A stretch of DNA of 64,000 bases from Nocardiopsis terrae (GTDB lineage Bacteria; Actinomycetota; Actinomycetes; Streptosporangiales; Streptosporangiaceae). The stretch covers positions 1 through 64,000 of the forward strand of contig NZ_BMXJ01000009.1 in NCBI RefSeq assembly GCF_014651695.1. The letters run 5' to 3'. Each line of letters opens with the position of its first letter. Positions within the stretch are counted from its first letter, which is position 1. The notes under the pieces are model-generated. The model was not told the DNA's origin. It ran no database searches and was given only the letters and a program-made list of their open reading frames with translations. Positions 7,390 through 14,571 of this stretch are shown in pieces. A program made the translations under genes and the position numbers.

Positions 7390-8700
7390 GTGTCCGGACC
7401 CGTTCCGTTGGGAGATCAGGCGTCGGTTCCCTCGAGGATCGCGACCGTCAGCCTGCACACCTCCCCCCTCGACCAGCCCGGCACCGGTGACGCCGGAGGG
7501 CTCAACGTCTACGTGGTCGAGGTGGCCCGCAGGATGGCCGAACGCAACGTGGCCGTGGACGTGTTCACCCGTGCGACCAGCCCCGAGCTCCCCCCGGTGG
7601 TCGAGCTCGCGCCGGGCGTGAACGTGCGGCACGTACCCGCCGGCCCCTACGGCCACCTAGACAAGAACGCCCTCGCCGACCACCTGTGCCCGTTCATCTT
7701 CGGGATGCTGCGCGCCGAGGCCCAGGGCGATCCGGGCCACTACGACCTCGTGCACGGCCACTACTGGCTGTCCGGCCGGGCCGGCGTGGTGGCCGCCCGC
7801 CGCTGGGGCGTACCGATGGTGCAGTCCATGCACACGATGGCCCGGGTCAAGAACGCCGCGCTCGCCGCGGGCGACGCCCCCGAACCGGAGGCGCGGGTCC
7901 GGGGCGAGGACCAACTGGTCCGCCAGGCCGACCGGCTCATCGCCAACACCGACGACGAGGCGCGCCAGCTCACCGGCTTCTACGGTGCCCGCAGCGAACA
8001 GATCAGCACCATCCCGCCCGGCGTCGACCTGGAGACCTTCACACCCGGCCCCCGCTCCGAGGCACTGCGGCGGATCGGGCTGCCCCACGACACCGAACTG
8101 CTGCTGTTCGTGGGCCGGGTCCAGCGGCTGAAGGCCCCGGACGTGCTCATCCGGGCCGCCGCCGAACTCCTCGAACGCGACCCGTCGCTGCGCTCCCGCC
8201 TGGTGGTGGGGATCGTCGGCGGGCTGTCCGGCGAAGGCAGACGCGAACCCGGCCTGCTCGCCGACCTCGCCCGCTCGCTGGGCGTGGCCGACGTGGTGCG
8301 GATGGAACCGCCGCAGAACCGCCGTCGGCTGGCCGACTACTACCGGGCCGCGACCGTGACCGTGGTGCCGTCCTACTCCGAGTCCTTCGGTCTGGTCGCC
8401 GTGGAGTCCCAGGCCTGCGGCACCCCGGTGCTGGCCGCCCGGGTGGGCGGGCTGACCACGGCGGTGTCCGCGGGGGTCTCCGGGGTCCTGGTCGAGGGAC
8501 ACGACCCGGGGCACTACGCCGCGGAGCTGGACCGGATGATCAACGAACCGGCCTGGCGTGCCAAGCTGGCCGGAGCGGCACCCGGGCACGCCGCCACCCT
8601 GGGGTGGTCGCGGACCGTGGACGAGCTGTTGGACGCCTACCGGGACGCCCTCGCCCCCGCTCCCGCCCCGTGCGGGCTCCGGATGGCCGCGTGCCGGTGA
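7390..8700 (+). CDS. mshA: D-inositol-3-phosphate glycosyltransferase MshA
   Basis: A 436-residue GT4 glycosyltransferase catalysing the first committed step of mycothiol synthesis, transfer of GlcNAc from UDP-GlcNAc to 1L-inositol 1-phosphate. It shows the MshA N-terminus SLHTSPLDQPGTGDAGGLNVYV, the region VHGHYWLSGRAG, HTMARVKN, and the GT4 nucleotide-sugar motif PSYSESFGLVAVESQACGTPVLA. The GTG at 7390 has GGAGGG 6 bases upstream and is preferred over an upstream in-frame TTG at 7348. The order mshA-ybjN-gpmA is conserved in many actinobacteria. mshD lies elsewhere in this window at 46.8 kb. Confidence 0.95.
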   Translation: MSGPVPLGDQASVPSRIATVSLHTSPLDQPGTGDAGGLNVYVVEVARRMAERNVAVDVFTRATSPELPPVVELAPGVNVRHVPAGPYGHLDKNALADHLCPFIFGMLRAEAQGDPGHYDLVHGHYWLSGRAGVVAARRWGVPMVQSMHTMARVKNAALAAGDAPEPEARVRGEDQLVRQADRLIANTDDEARQLTGFYGARSEQISTIPPGVDLETFTPGPRSEALRRIGLPHDTELLLFVGRVQRLKAPDVLIRAAAELLERDPSLRSRLVVGIVGGLSGEGRREPGLLADLARSLGVADVVRMEPPQNRRRLADYYRAATVTVVPSYSESFGLVAVESQACGTPVLAARVGGLTTAVSAGVSGVLVEGHDPGHYAAELDRMINEPAWRAKLAGAAPGHAATLGWSRTVDELLDAYRDALAPAPAPCGLRMAACR

Positions 8701-8768
8701 CGGCCGTGTGCCGGGCAGGCGGAACGGGCCGGGCGGCGGACGGCGCCGAAGGAACGAGAGGGGAGAAC

Positions 8769-9281
8769 GTGGGAACGGAATCGGTACGCGAGAGCGCGAT
8801 CAGGGCGATCTCCGAGGCGGTGGCGGAGGCCGGGCTGGAGGTCGAGTGCCCGCGTGAGGGTTCGTTCCTGGTCACGATCCCCGGAACGGCCAAGCTGAAG
8901 ACCATGGTGTGGTTGGAGGCCGGACCGCACAGCCTCACCCTGACCTCGTTCTTCTGCCGCCAGCCCGACGAGAACCACGCCGCGTTCTACCAGTGGCTGA
9001 CCCGGCGCAACTCGGACACCTACGGGATGGCGTTCGCCTCCGACGAGGTCGGTGACGTGTACCTCCGGGGCCGTCTGCCGTTGGGCGGGGTGACCCCGGA
9101 GGAGGTGGACCGCCTTCTGGGCTGTGTGCTCACCTACTCGGACGAGAACTTCAACACCGCGCTGGAACTCGGCTTCGCCTCGGCGATCCGCAAGGAGTGG
9201 AAGTGGCGGACCGACCGCGGTCACGACACCCGCAACCTGAGGGCCTTCGCCCACCTGGCCGAGACCGGGGACGACCGGTAG
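8769..9281 (+). CDS. YbjN-domain protein
   Basis: A 170-residue protein of the YbjN family, whose fold resembles type III secretion chaperones; the cellular role is unclear. Family features include the N-terminal helical stretch, LTLTSFFCRQPDENHAAFYQWLTRRN, and VYLRGRLPLGGVTPEEVDRLLG. The GTG at 8769 follows a strong GAGGGGAG box. It lies 68 bases after mshA and 90 bases before gpmA on the same strand, the standard actinobacterial order, so partial cotranscription with mshA is likely. Confidence 0.85.
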   Translation: MGTESVRESAIRAISEAVAEAGLEVECPREGSFLVTIPGTAKLKTMVWLEAGPHSLTLTSFFCRQPDENHAAFYQWLTRRNSDTYGMAFASDEVGDVYLRGRLPLGGVTPEEVDRLLGCVLTYSDENFNTALELGFASAIRKEWKWRTDRGHDTRNLRAFAHLAETGDDR

Positions 9282-9371
9282 ACCCGTGCGGGCGCCGGCC
9301 CGGACCGGCCGGCGGAGCAAGGGTGCGAGCCGGGGGAAGAGCAGTGGGGGCGGCTGGCTAGGCTGGTCCCC

Positions 9372-10118
9372 ATGGGAACTCTGGTACTGCTTCGACACGG
9401 TGAGAGCGTCTGGAACGCCAAGGGTCTGTTCACCGGCTGGGTGGATGTGGACCTGTCCGCGCAGGGCGAGGAGGAGGCCCGCCGCGGCGGCGAACTCCTG
9501 AAGGGCGCCGGGGTGACCCCGGACGTCCTGCACACCTCGCTGCTCAAGCGCGCGATCCGCACCGCGAACCTCGCGCTGGAGACCGCCGACCTGCACTGGC
9601 TGCCGGTCGAGCGCTCCTGGCGCCTCAACGAGCGCCACTACGGCGCCCTCCAGGGCAAGGACAAGGCGCAGACCCGTGAGGAGTACGGCGAAGACCAGTT
9701 CATGACCTGGCGCCGCTCCTACGACACGCCCCCGCCGCCCATCGCCGACGACGACCCCTACTCCCAGGCCGGGGAGAAGCGCTACGGGCTGCTCCCGCCG
9801 GAGCTGCTCCCGCGCACCGAGTGCCTCAAGGACGTCCTCGACCGCGCCCTGCCCTACTGGTACGACAGCATCGTCCCGGACCTGGCCGCGGGCCGGACCG
9901 TGCTGGTCGCCGCGCACGGCAACTCGCTGCGCGCGCTGGTCAAGCACCTGGACGGGGTCAGTGACACCGACATCGCCGGGCTGAACATCCCCACCGGCAT
10001 CCCGCTGGTGTACGAGCTGGACGACCAGTTCAGGCCGACCAACCCGGGCGGCACCTACCTCGACCCGGAGGCCGCCAAGGCCGCCATCGAGGCCGTCGCC
10101 AACCAGGGCAAGAAGTAG
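9372..10118 (+). CDS. gpmA: 2,3-bisphosphoglycerate-dependent phosphoglycerate mutase
   Basis: A 248-residue cytosolic glycolytic enzyme interconverting 3- and 2-phosphoglycerate. The phosphohistidine motif is LLRHGESVWN (His9), and the second histidine is in VLVAAHGNSLRALVKHL. The signature ERHYGALQGKDKAQT and GIPLVYEL confirm the dPGM class, and the length matches. The start has no ribosome binding site; instead -10 box TAGGCT (9359-9364) ends 7 bases before the ATG, so the mRNA is probably leaderless. A hairpin terminator follows at 10133. Confidence 0.96.
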   Translation: MGTLVLLRHGESVWNAKGLFTGWVDVDLSAQGEEEARRGGELLKGAGVTPDVLHTSLLKRAIRTANLALETADLHWLPVERSWRLNERHYGALQGKDKAQTREEYGEDQFMTWRRSYDTPPPPIADDDPYSQAGEKRYGLLPPELLPRTECLKDVLDRALPYWYDSIVPDLAAGRTVLVAAHGNSLRALVKHLDGVSDTDIAGLNIPTGIPLVYELDDQFRPTNPGGTYLDPEAAKAAIEAVANQGKK

Positions 10119-10132
10119 CCCGGCTCACCCTC

Positions 10133-10168
10133 CCGCGCCCGTGCCGCCACCAGGCGGTGCGGGCGCGG
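10133..10168. terminator. Hairpin terminator after gpmA
   Basis: Sixteen-base arms at 10133-10148 and 10153-10168 pair at 14 of 16 positions around an ACCA loop. It sits between the convergent gpmA and dsrE-like genes and probably works in both directions. There is no U tract, as is usual in actinobacteria. Confidence 0.7.
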
Positions 10169-10213
10169 CCGTTCCGGGGCCGGGACACCCGGGCGGCAGC
10201 GGGGCAGCGGGGC

Positions 10214-10576
10214 TCAGTAGACCAGGGCCTGGGCCCCGTCCCGGATGCTCTCCTCGACGAAGGCGGCCGCGCCCGCGATGCGCACGCCCCCGATCAGGTC
10301 CTCCCGGCCGAGGTCCCGGCGGGCCGCGCACTGGGTGCACACGGTGACGCGCCCGGCGGCGAGCACGGCGGCCAACAGGTCCTGGAGCGGGGCCGCGTGC
10401 GGGAGCTCGAAGTCCTCGGCCCGGCCGGGCAGCGCGAACCACGCGGATTCCCCGGTCAGCCAGAGCGAGACCTCGACCCCGCTCGCGACGGCCGCCGCCG
10501 CGACCGTGAAGGCCTGGTTGCAGCGCTCGGGGGAGTCAGCACCGACAGTGACCTTGATCACCAGGGAGCGAGTCAT
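10214..10576 (-). CDS. DsrE-family protein
   Basis: A 120-residue cytosolic protein of the DsrE/DsrF fold: LVIKVTVGADSPERCNQAFTVA at the N-terminus, a central EVSLWLTGESAWFALPG strand-loop, and VTVCTQCAARRDL with two cysteines in the position where family members carry redox or sulfur-relay cysteines. The family includes sulfur-transfer proteins and many uncharacterised members. The gene begins 4 bases after the stop of the upstream GIDE-domain gene on the same strand, so it is the second gene of a two-gene operon. Confidence 0.8.
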   Translation of the reverse strand: MTRSLVIKVTVGADSPERCNQAFTVAAAAVASGVEVSLWLTGESAWFALPGRAEDFELPHAAPLQDLLAAVLAAGRVTVCTQCAARRDLGREDLIGGVRIAGAAAFVEESIRDGAQALVY

Positions 10577-10580
10577 GCCG

Positions 10581-11363
10581 TCAGCCTACTGAGAACGCGG
10601 CGGCGGTGACGACCGCGCCCGCGATCGCGCAGACGGCGAAGGCCACCAGGAGCAGGACCGCCTCCCTGCGGCGGGGCGAGACCCGGGCCGGGCGCTCCAG
10701 CACCCCGTGCTCGACGCTGAGGGAACCGCCCTCCGGGGCGACCAGCACCACCCGGCCGTCCCGCACCCGGACCTGTCCGGTGACGCGCAGGCGGGCGCCC
10801 GGGCGGATGATCCACTCGCGGTACTCGAACTCGATGGTCTCGCCGCGGAAGACACCGGAGATCCTGCCCCGGACCCGGGGCAGGAGGTCGTCGGCGGCGG
10901 CCGCGACCCCGGGCTGGGGGCGGCCGACCAGGCGTTTGAGGCACAGTTCCGCGTCACGCGGCTCGGCGCCCCCGGGCGCCACGTAGACGCGCTCGGCCTG
11001 ACCGGACCGGCCCTCGGCGACCAGGCCGAAGAGGTCCTCGGAACCGTAGTCGGCGATCGAGTCGCAGGCGCGCTCGCTGACCGCGCCGTCGGCCTGGTCA
11101 CGGGCGAGCGGCCGGTAGTGGCGGAGCACCTCGTGGCCGTGCCACACGCACTCGGCCCCGGCCAGCCCGGACTCGATGGGTCCGGAGGGGCCGGGGGCGG
11201 CCACGCCGGTCAGGGTCACCCGCTGGCCCTCACGGGCCGCGAGGGCACTGGGGAGGAGCTGCGCGAGCCCCCGTTGCCGCAGCCAGCGGCGCAGCCCGAT
11301 GACGGCCAGCGGCAGGAGGACCGCCGCGATGGCGAGCAGCGCCACACCGATCACCATTAACAC
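10581..11363 (-). CDS. Membrane protein with GIDE-type (MULAN-like) domain
   Basis: A 260-residue protein with an N-terminal membrane segment (VLMVIGVALLAIAAVLLPLAV) and a C-terminal one (EAVLLLVAFAVCAIAGAVVTAAAFSVG) enclosing a cytosolic or extracellular beta-rich region. That region (VTLTGVAAPGP, SGLAGAECVWHGHEVLRHYRP, EFEYREWIIRPGARLRVTGQV) resembles the GIDE domain shared with mitochondrial MULAN E3 ligases; bacterial members have no known function. The frame is open to 11504. The GTG at 11363 is preferred because AAAGGGG lies 6 bases upstream and the membrane segment begins directly after. Confidence 0.7.
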   Translation of the reverse strand: MLMVIGVALLAIAAVLLPLAVIGLRRWLRQRGLAQLLPSALAAREGQRVTLTGVAAPGPSGPIESGLAGAECVWHGHEVLRHYRPLARDQADGAVSERACDSIADYGSEDLFGLVAEGRSGQAERVYVAPGGAEPRDAELCLKRLVGRPQPGVAAAADDLLPRVRGRISGVFRGETIEFEYREWIIRPGARLRVTGQVRVRDGRVVLVAPEGGSLSVEHGVLERPARVSPRRREAVLLLVAFAVCAIAGAVVTAAAFSVG

Positions 11364-11573
11364 AGGCAGCCCCTTTGGAAGCGAGTAGGAGGTCGACGAC
11401 AACGGCGGGTGCAGAGCCCCTGTGACCGCACCGTGTCTGGTGACAATCTTTACCAGTTCTCCGGGAAAGCCGGGCCAATTGGGCATGTCCAGTCCAAGGC
11501 CCACCGGTTGCCCGGAGGGCGCCCGCGCGTGGGCGTCACCGCCACTCCCCGGTCACCGCTAGTCTCGATGGTT

Positions 11574-12119
11574 ATGGACGCTGAGGTACACCCCGATCTG
11601 GAGAAACTGTCGTTCCTGTTCGGGCGCTGGGAGGGCGTCGGCGTCGCCGGTTACGCCGACGAGGAAGAGCTCCAGTTCGGGCAGGAGGTCGAGTTCACCG
11701 TCAGGGACGGTATGCCCTATCTGGACTATCGGAGCCGGGCCTGGCGGATGAAGGCCGACGGCACGCTCGGTGAGCTCATCACGGAGGAGTCCGGCTACTG
11801 GCGCGCCCTGTCGGAGGAGGACACCGCCCAGTACGCCAAGGACGACGACAAGAACATCATCCACCTGGAAGTGCTGATCGCCCACAACGAGGGGTTCATC
11901 GAGTCCTACCTGGGCAACGTGTTCGCGAACCGGGTGGAGATGGCCACCAACGCGGTGATGCACACCATCACCGGCCTGGAGGTCAAGGCCTCGCACCGCC
12001 TCTACGGGCTGTTCGGCGACAACCGCGACACCCTGGGCTACGCCTGGGACCTGGCCGCGCGCGGCCACGACCTGCGCTCCTACATGTCCGCACAGCTCAA
12101 GAAGGCCGGCGCGAAGTAG
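11574..12119 (+). CDS. Nitrobindin-like FABP-family haem-binding protein
   Basis: A 181-residue beta-barrel protein of the bacterial FABP/nitrobindin (THAP4-like) family. The family signature GxWxGxG appears as GRWEGVGVAGY near residues 17-27. In nitrobindin the haem is held by a C-terminal histidine, here probably the one in KASHRLYGLFGDN. Functions proposed for homologues are haem-mediated peroxynitrite or NO chemistry. The -10 box TAGTCT (11560-11565) ends 8 bases before the ATG at 11574, which suggests a leaderless start there; an ATG at 11568 is in frame but too close to the -10. Confidence 0.85.
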   Translation: MDAEVHPDLEKLSFLFGRWEGVGVAGYADEEELQFGQEVEFTVRDGMPYLDYRSRAWRMKADGTLGELITEESGYWRALSEEDTAQYAKDDDKNIIHLEVLIAHNEGFIESYLGNVFANRVEMATNAVMHTITGLEVKASHRLYGLFGDNRDTLGYAWDLAARGHDLRSYMSAQLKKAGAK

Positions 12120-12165
12120 CACCGAAGGAACGCGACGGCCTCGAACAGGCCGGAAGCGGACAGGA

Positions 12166-12232
12166 CGAACCCCGGGCTGTCTCCCGCATCGTGCGGGGCC
12201 GGATCGGACAAGGTCCGGCAGCCCGGGGTTCG
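12166..12232. terminator. Long-stem bidirectional terminator
   Basis: Perfect 14-base arms at 12166-12179 and 12219-12232 (CGAACCCCGGGCTG and its complement) enclose about 40 bases with a smaller internal hairpin. It follows the nitrobindin-like gene on the plus strand and, read the other way, ends the small minus-strand transcription unit at 12286-12438. Confidence 0.7.
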
Positions 12233-12285
12233 GGTGTCCGTCTGGGATTCGCACGAACGACGTCGAGCGAATGCTCAGCGTCGCC

Positions 12286-12438
12286 CTAGCGGACGAACAC
12301 CTCGCCAGTCCTAGAATCAACCATCTCTTGGACCACCTCCTTTCCTGCGTGCCTCCGAAGGTACGTGCCGTCGCCGGGGTGCGGCAAGTGATTTTCTGTG
12401 ATCTGTATCCCCAGGTCAGAGCGGTGCTCTCGGAGCAT
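12286..12438 (-). CDS. Small ORF of 50 residues (or nested 12-residue peptide)
   Basis: The minus-strand frame from ATG 12438 encodes a 50-residue basic peptide ending EMVDSRTGEVFVR before TAG. I do not recognise it. Its start is divergent from ygfZ with 26 bases between the two ATGs, and TTATCC upstream could be a leaderless -10. Codon use is less GC-rich at third positions than in the neighbours. Inside it, an extended Shine-Dalgarno match (12329-12345) precedes an in-frame ATG at 12324 that would give only MVDSRTGEVFVR. The real product may therefore be the 12-residue peptide, the 50-residue protein, or only an RNA of about 270 bases ending at the 12166 hairpin. Confidence 0.4.
   Translation of the reverse strand: MLREHRSDLGIQITENHLPHPGDGTYLRRHAGKEVVQEMVDSRTGEVFVR
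12329..12345 (-). promoter_or_regulatory. Extended Shine-Dalgarno / 16S rRNA tail complement
   Basis: The minus strand reads GGAAAGGAGGTGGTCCA, which can pair along all 17 bases with the 3' end of 16S rRNA (UGGAUCACCUCCUUUCU), two of the pairs being G-U. Ordinary ribosome binding sites in this window match 4-7 bases. It lies 11 bases before the nested ATG at 12324. Confidence 0.6.
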
Positions 12439-12464
12439 TTGCCGGGCCGGATAACCTCTGCGGT

Positions 12465-13484
12465 ATGACTTCGCCGCTGCTGACCACACCCGGTGCCGTG
12501 AGCGCCGACAGCCCCGACTCCGACGTCGCCGCGCACTACGGCGACCCCTCCCACGAGGCACGCGCGATCGAACGTTCGAGCGCCTGGGTGGACCGGAGCA
12601 ACCGGGGCGTGGTGCGGGTGAGCGGACCCGACCGCCTGGGCTGGCTCAACGACATCACCAGCCAGCTGACCCGGGACCTCGCCCCCGGAAGCGCCACCGA
12701 GTCCCTGGTCCTGGACACCCGGGGGCACCTGCGCCACCACCTGTCCCTGGTGGACGACGGCGAGGCGGCGTGGATCCACACCGAGCCCGGCGGCGGCCCC
12801 GCGCTGGCGGAGTTCCTGGACTCCATGGTGTTCATGCTGCGGGTGGAGGTCGAGGACCTCTCCGGCTCCTTCGCCGTGCTGACCGTGCTCGGCCCGGACC
12901 GCGCGAAGGCCGCGGGCGCGGTCGAGGCCGCGGCCACCCGGGACACCGGGGACCAGACCGACCTGTTCGTGCCCTCGGGCGACCTCGTCGCCACCGCGGA
13001 GAAGCTCACCGCCGCCGGGGCGCGTCCGGCGGGGATGTGGCCCTACGAGGCACACCGGATCGCCGCGCACCGGGCCCGCCCCGGGCTGGACTCCGACGAC
13101 CGCGCCATTCCGCACGAGATGGCCTGGATCGGCCCCGCCGTGCACCTGGAGAAGGGGTGTTACCCGGGCCAGGAGACGGTGGCGCGCGTGCACAACCTGG
13201 GCCGCCCGCCGCGCCGCCTGGTGATGCTGCACCTGGACGGGACCGCCGAACGCCTGCCGAAGGTGGGCAGCGACATCGAACTGGGCGGACGCAGAGTCGG
13301 CCGGGTGGGCACCTCCGCCCGCCACCACGAGCTGGGCCCGATCGCCCTCGGGTTGGTCAAGCGCACCGCCCCGGTCGACGCGGACCTGGTCGTGGACGGC
13401 ATCGCCGCGGGCCAGGAGGTCATCGTGGACCCGGACACCGGAGCCAACGCCAAGCTCGACGACTTCCGCCGCAAACCGAGGTAG
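12465..13484 (+). CDS. ygfZ: Folate-binding protein YgfZ
   Basis: A 339-residue protein of the GcvT-related YgfZ family, a tetrahydrofolate-dependent factor supporting synthesis or repair of certain Fe-S clusters. The diagnostic motif KGCYPGQE is at residues 230-237 with the key Cys232. The N-terminal region (ERSSAWVDRSNRGVVRVSGPDRLGWLNDITS) is the folate-binding fold. The ATG has no ribosome binding site: TAACCT (12452-12457) ends 7 bases before it, so the transcript is probably leaderless. Confidence 0.92.
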   Translation: MTSPLLTTPGAVSADSPDSDVAAHYGDPSHEARAIERSSAWVDRSNRGVVRVSGPDRLGWLNDITSQLTRDLAPGSATESLVLDTRGHLRHHLSLVDDGEAAWIHTEPGGGPALAEFLDSMVFMLRVEVEDLSGSFAVLTVLGPDRAKAAGAVEAAATRDTGDQTDLFVPSGDLVATAEKLTAAGARPAGMWPYEAHRIAAHRARPGLDSDDRAIPHEMAWIGPAVHLEKGCYPGQETVARVHNLGRPPRRLVMLHLDGTAERLPKVGSDIELGGRRVGRVGTSARHHELGPIALGLVKRTAPVDADLVVDGIAAGQEVIVDPDTGANAKLDDFRRKPR

Positions 13485-13536
13485 CCGGGACGCCCCGAAC
13501 GGGAGGGAGCCGGTTCAGCCGACGGGAGGGCCCGGC

Positions 13537-14238
13537 TCAGCCGGGTCGCAGGTCGCTCTGCCCGGAGACCAGGACGTGCGCGAACTCGGTGCCGACCGGA
13601 GCCAGGAACATGATGTGCGTGGTGACGGTCGCGCCCGGGGCGATCTCACCCCAGAAGTAGTCGTAGGCGACGGTGTGCTCGGCGTCGATGTCGTTGCCGA
13701 ACGACCGGCCGTCCGTGGTCGTGCCCACCGTCCCCGAGCTGTCGAAGATTGCCGGGGAGGAGCCCTCGTTGGTGACGTTGAGCCGGTAGATGTGGTACTC
13801 CCAGCCGGACGGGGCCTCGGCGTAGGAACCCCTGCCGTTGGTGACGGTGGGGTCGGTGTAGGCCGTCTCGACATGGACCCGGAAGACGCCGACCGCCGTG
13901 CTGGCCCCGTCGTAGGAGGAGGGCGGGACGGAGTCGGGCTCCGCCGGGGTCCGCGGCTCCGCGGGCTCCGGGGCCGGTTCGGGCTCGGTCCCCTCAGGTT
14001 CGGCCTCCTCCGCCCCTGGTTCCCCCTGTTCCGGGGACTCCGGTGCGGATGCGGGCCCGGAGGACGACTCCTCCTCTCCGAGCACCACCTGGACGTTCGG
14101 CAGGGAGAGCGAGCTCAGCGCGAGCAGAGTGACCGCGAACGCCGCCCCGGCGACGATCACCGCCACGGGGATCGCGAGGACGCGTACCACCGTGGAGACC
14201 CGCCCCGGTGACGGCGGACGGGGATCACTCGTACTCAT
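13537..14238 (-). CDS. Membrane-anchored protein with DUF4352-like domain
   Basis: A 233-residue protein with an N-terminal signal anchor (about residues 18-43), then a low-complexity Pro/Glu/Ser-rich stalk (about 50-100). The C-terminal immunoglobulin-like domain (FRVHVETAYTDPTV through LVSGQSDL) matches the DUF4352 pattern of extracellular beta-sandwich proteins. The start chosen is ATG 14238, immediately before the anchor; the frame is open further upstream to 14538 but that extension has no plausible signal. It is probably extracytoplasmic and of unknown function. Confidence 0.72.
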   Translation of the reverse strand: MSTSDPRPPSPGRVSTVVRVLAIPVAVIVAGAAFAVTLLALSSLSLPNVQVVLGEEESSSGPASAPESPEQGEPGAEEAEPEGTEPEPAPEPAEPRTPAEPDSVPPSSYDGASTAVGVFRVHVETAYTDPTVTNGRGSYAEAPSGWEYHIYRLNVTNEGSSPAIFDSSGTVGTTTDGRSFGNDIDAEHTVAYDYFWGEIAPGATVTTHIMFLAPVGTEFAHVLVSGQSDLRPG

Positions 14239-14571
14239 ACCACTGAGACGCGGATCACGCCCCGGACATTCCGGGGCCGGGTCCTTCCCTGCCGCCAGGG
14301 GCCGACGGGACCAGGGAGGACGGTTCACGTCTCGTCGGGCACCCGGCGGTCGAACACGCCTCCGCCCCGTGTCGCCGGACCCGGTCCGGGCCCAGGAGAA
14401 AGAAACCGCCCCAGAACCAGACCAAGAGCACAAAGAAGACTTCCAAAAATCAAGAAGAGAACGTCCGGGCCCCGGAAAGAAAAGTGTGTCCACGGCGACA
14501 TGATTCATGTCTGACTTCGAGGGGATGAAAGAAAACACCTACCTGACCAACCTCACAGCACCGGGGAACTA
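14239..14571. other. Divergent intergenic region, relatively A-rich
   Basis: A 333-base gap between the DUF4352-like gene and the decarboxylase. Bases 14400-14560 are clearly richer in A than the surroundings (runs such as AAAGAAGAC and CCAAAAATCAAG), and probably hold both promoters. I see no strong inverted repeat or riboswitch-like structure. Confidence 0.4.

Noticed and set aside
12246..12262. tRNA-like T-loop motif (GTGCGAATCCC on the minus strand)
   Set aside because: No acceptor stem, anticodon stem or D-loop can be formed around it.
11559..13328. 589-codon minus-strand frame opposite the nitrobindin and ygfZ genes
   Set aside because: Antisense to two well-recognised genes; low-complexity shadow composition with no motif.
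14400..14560. Possible riboswitch in the A-rich leader of the decarboxylase
   Set aside because: No paired stems or known aptamer core could be traced by eye.
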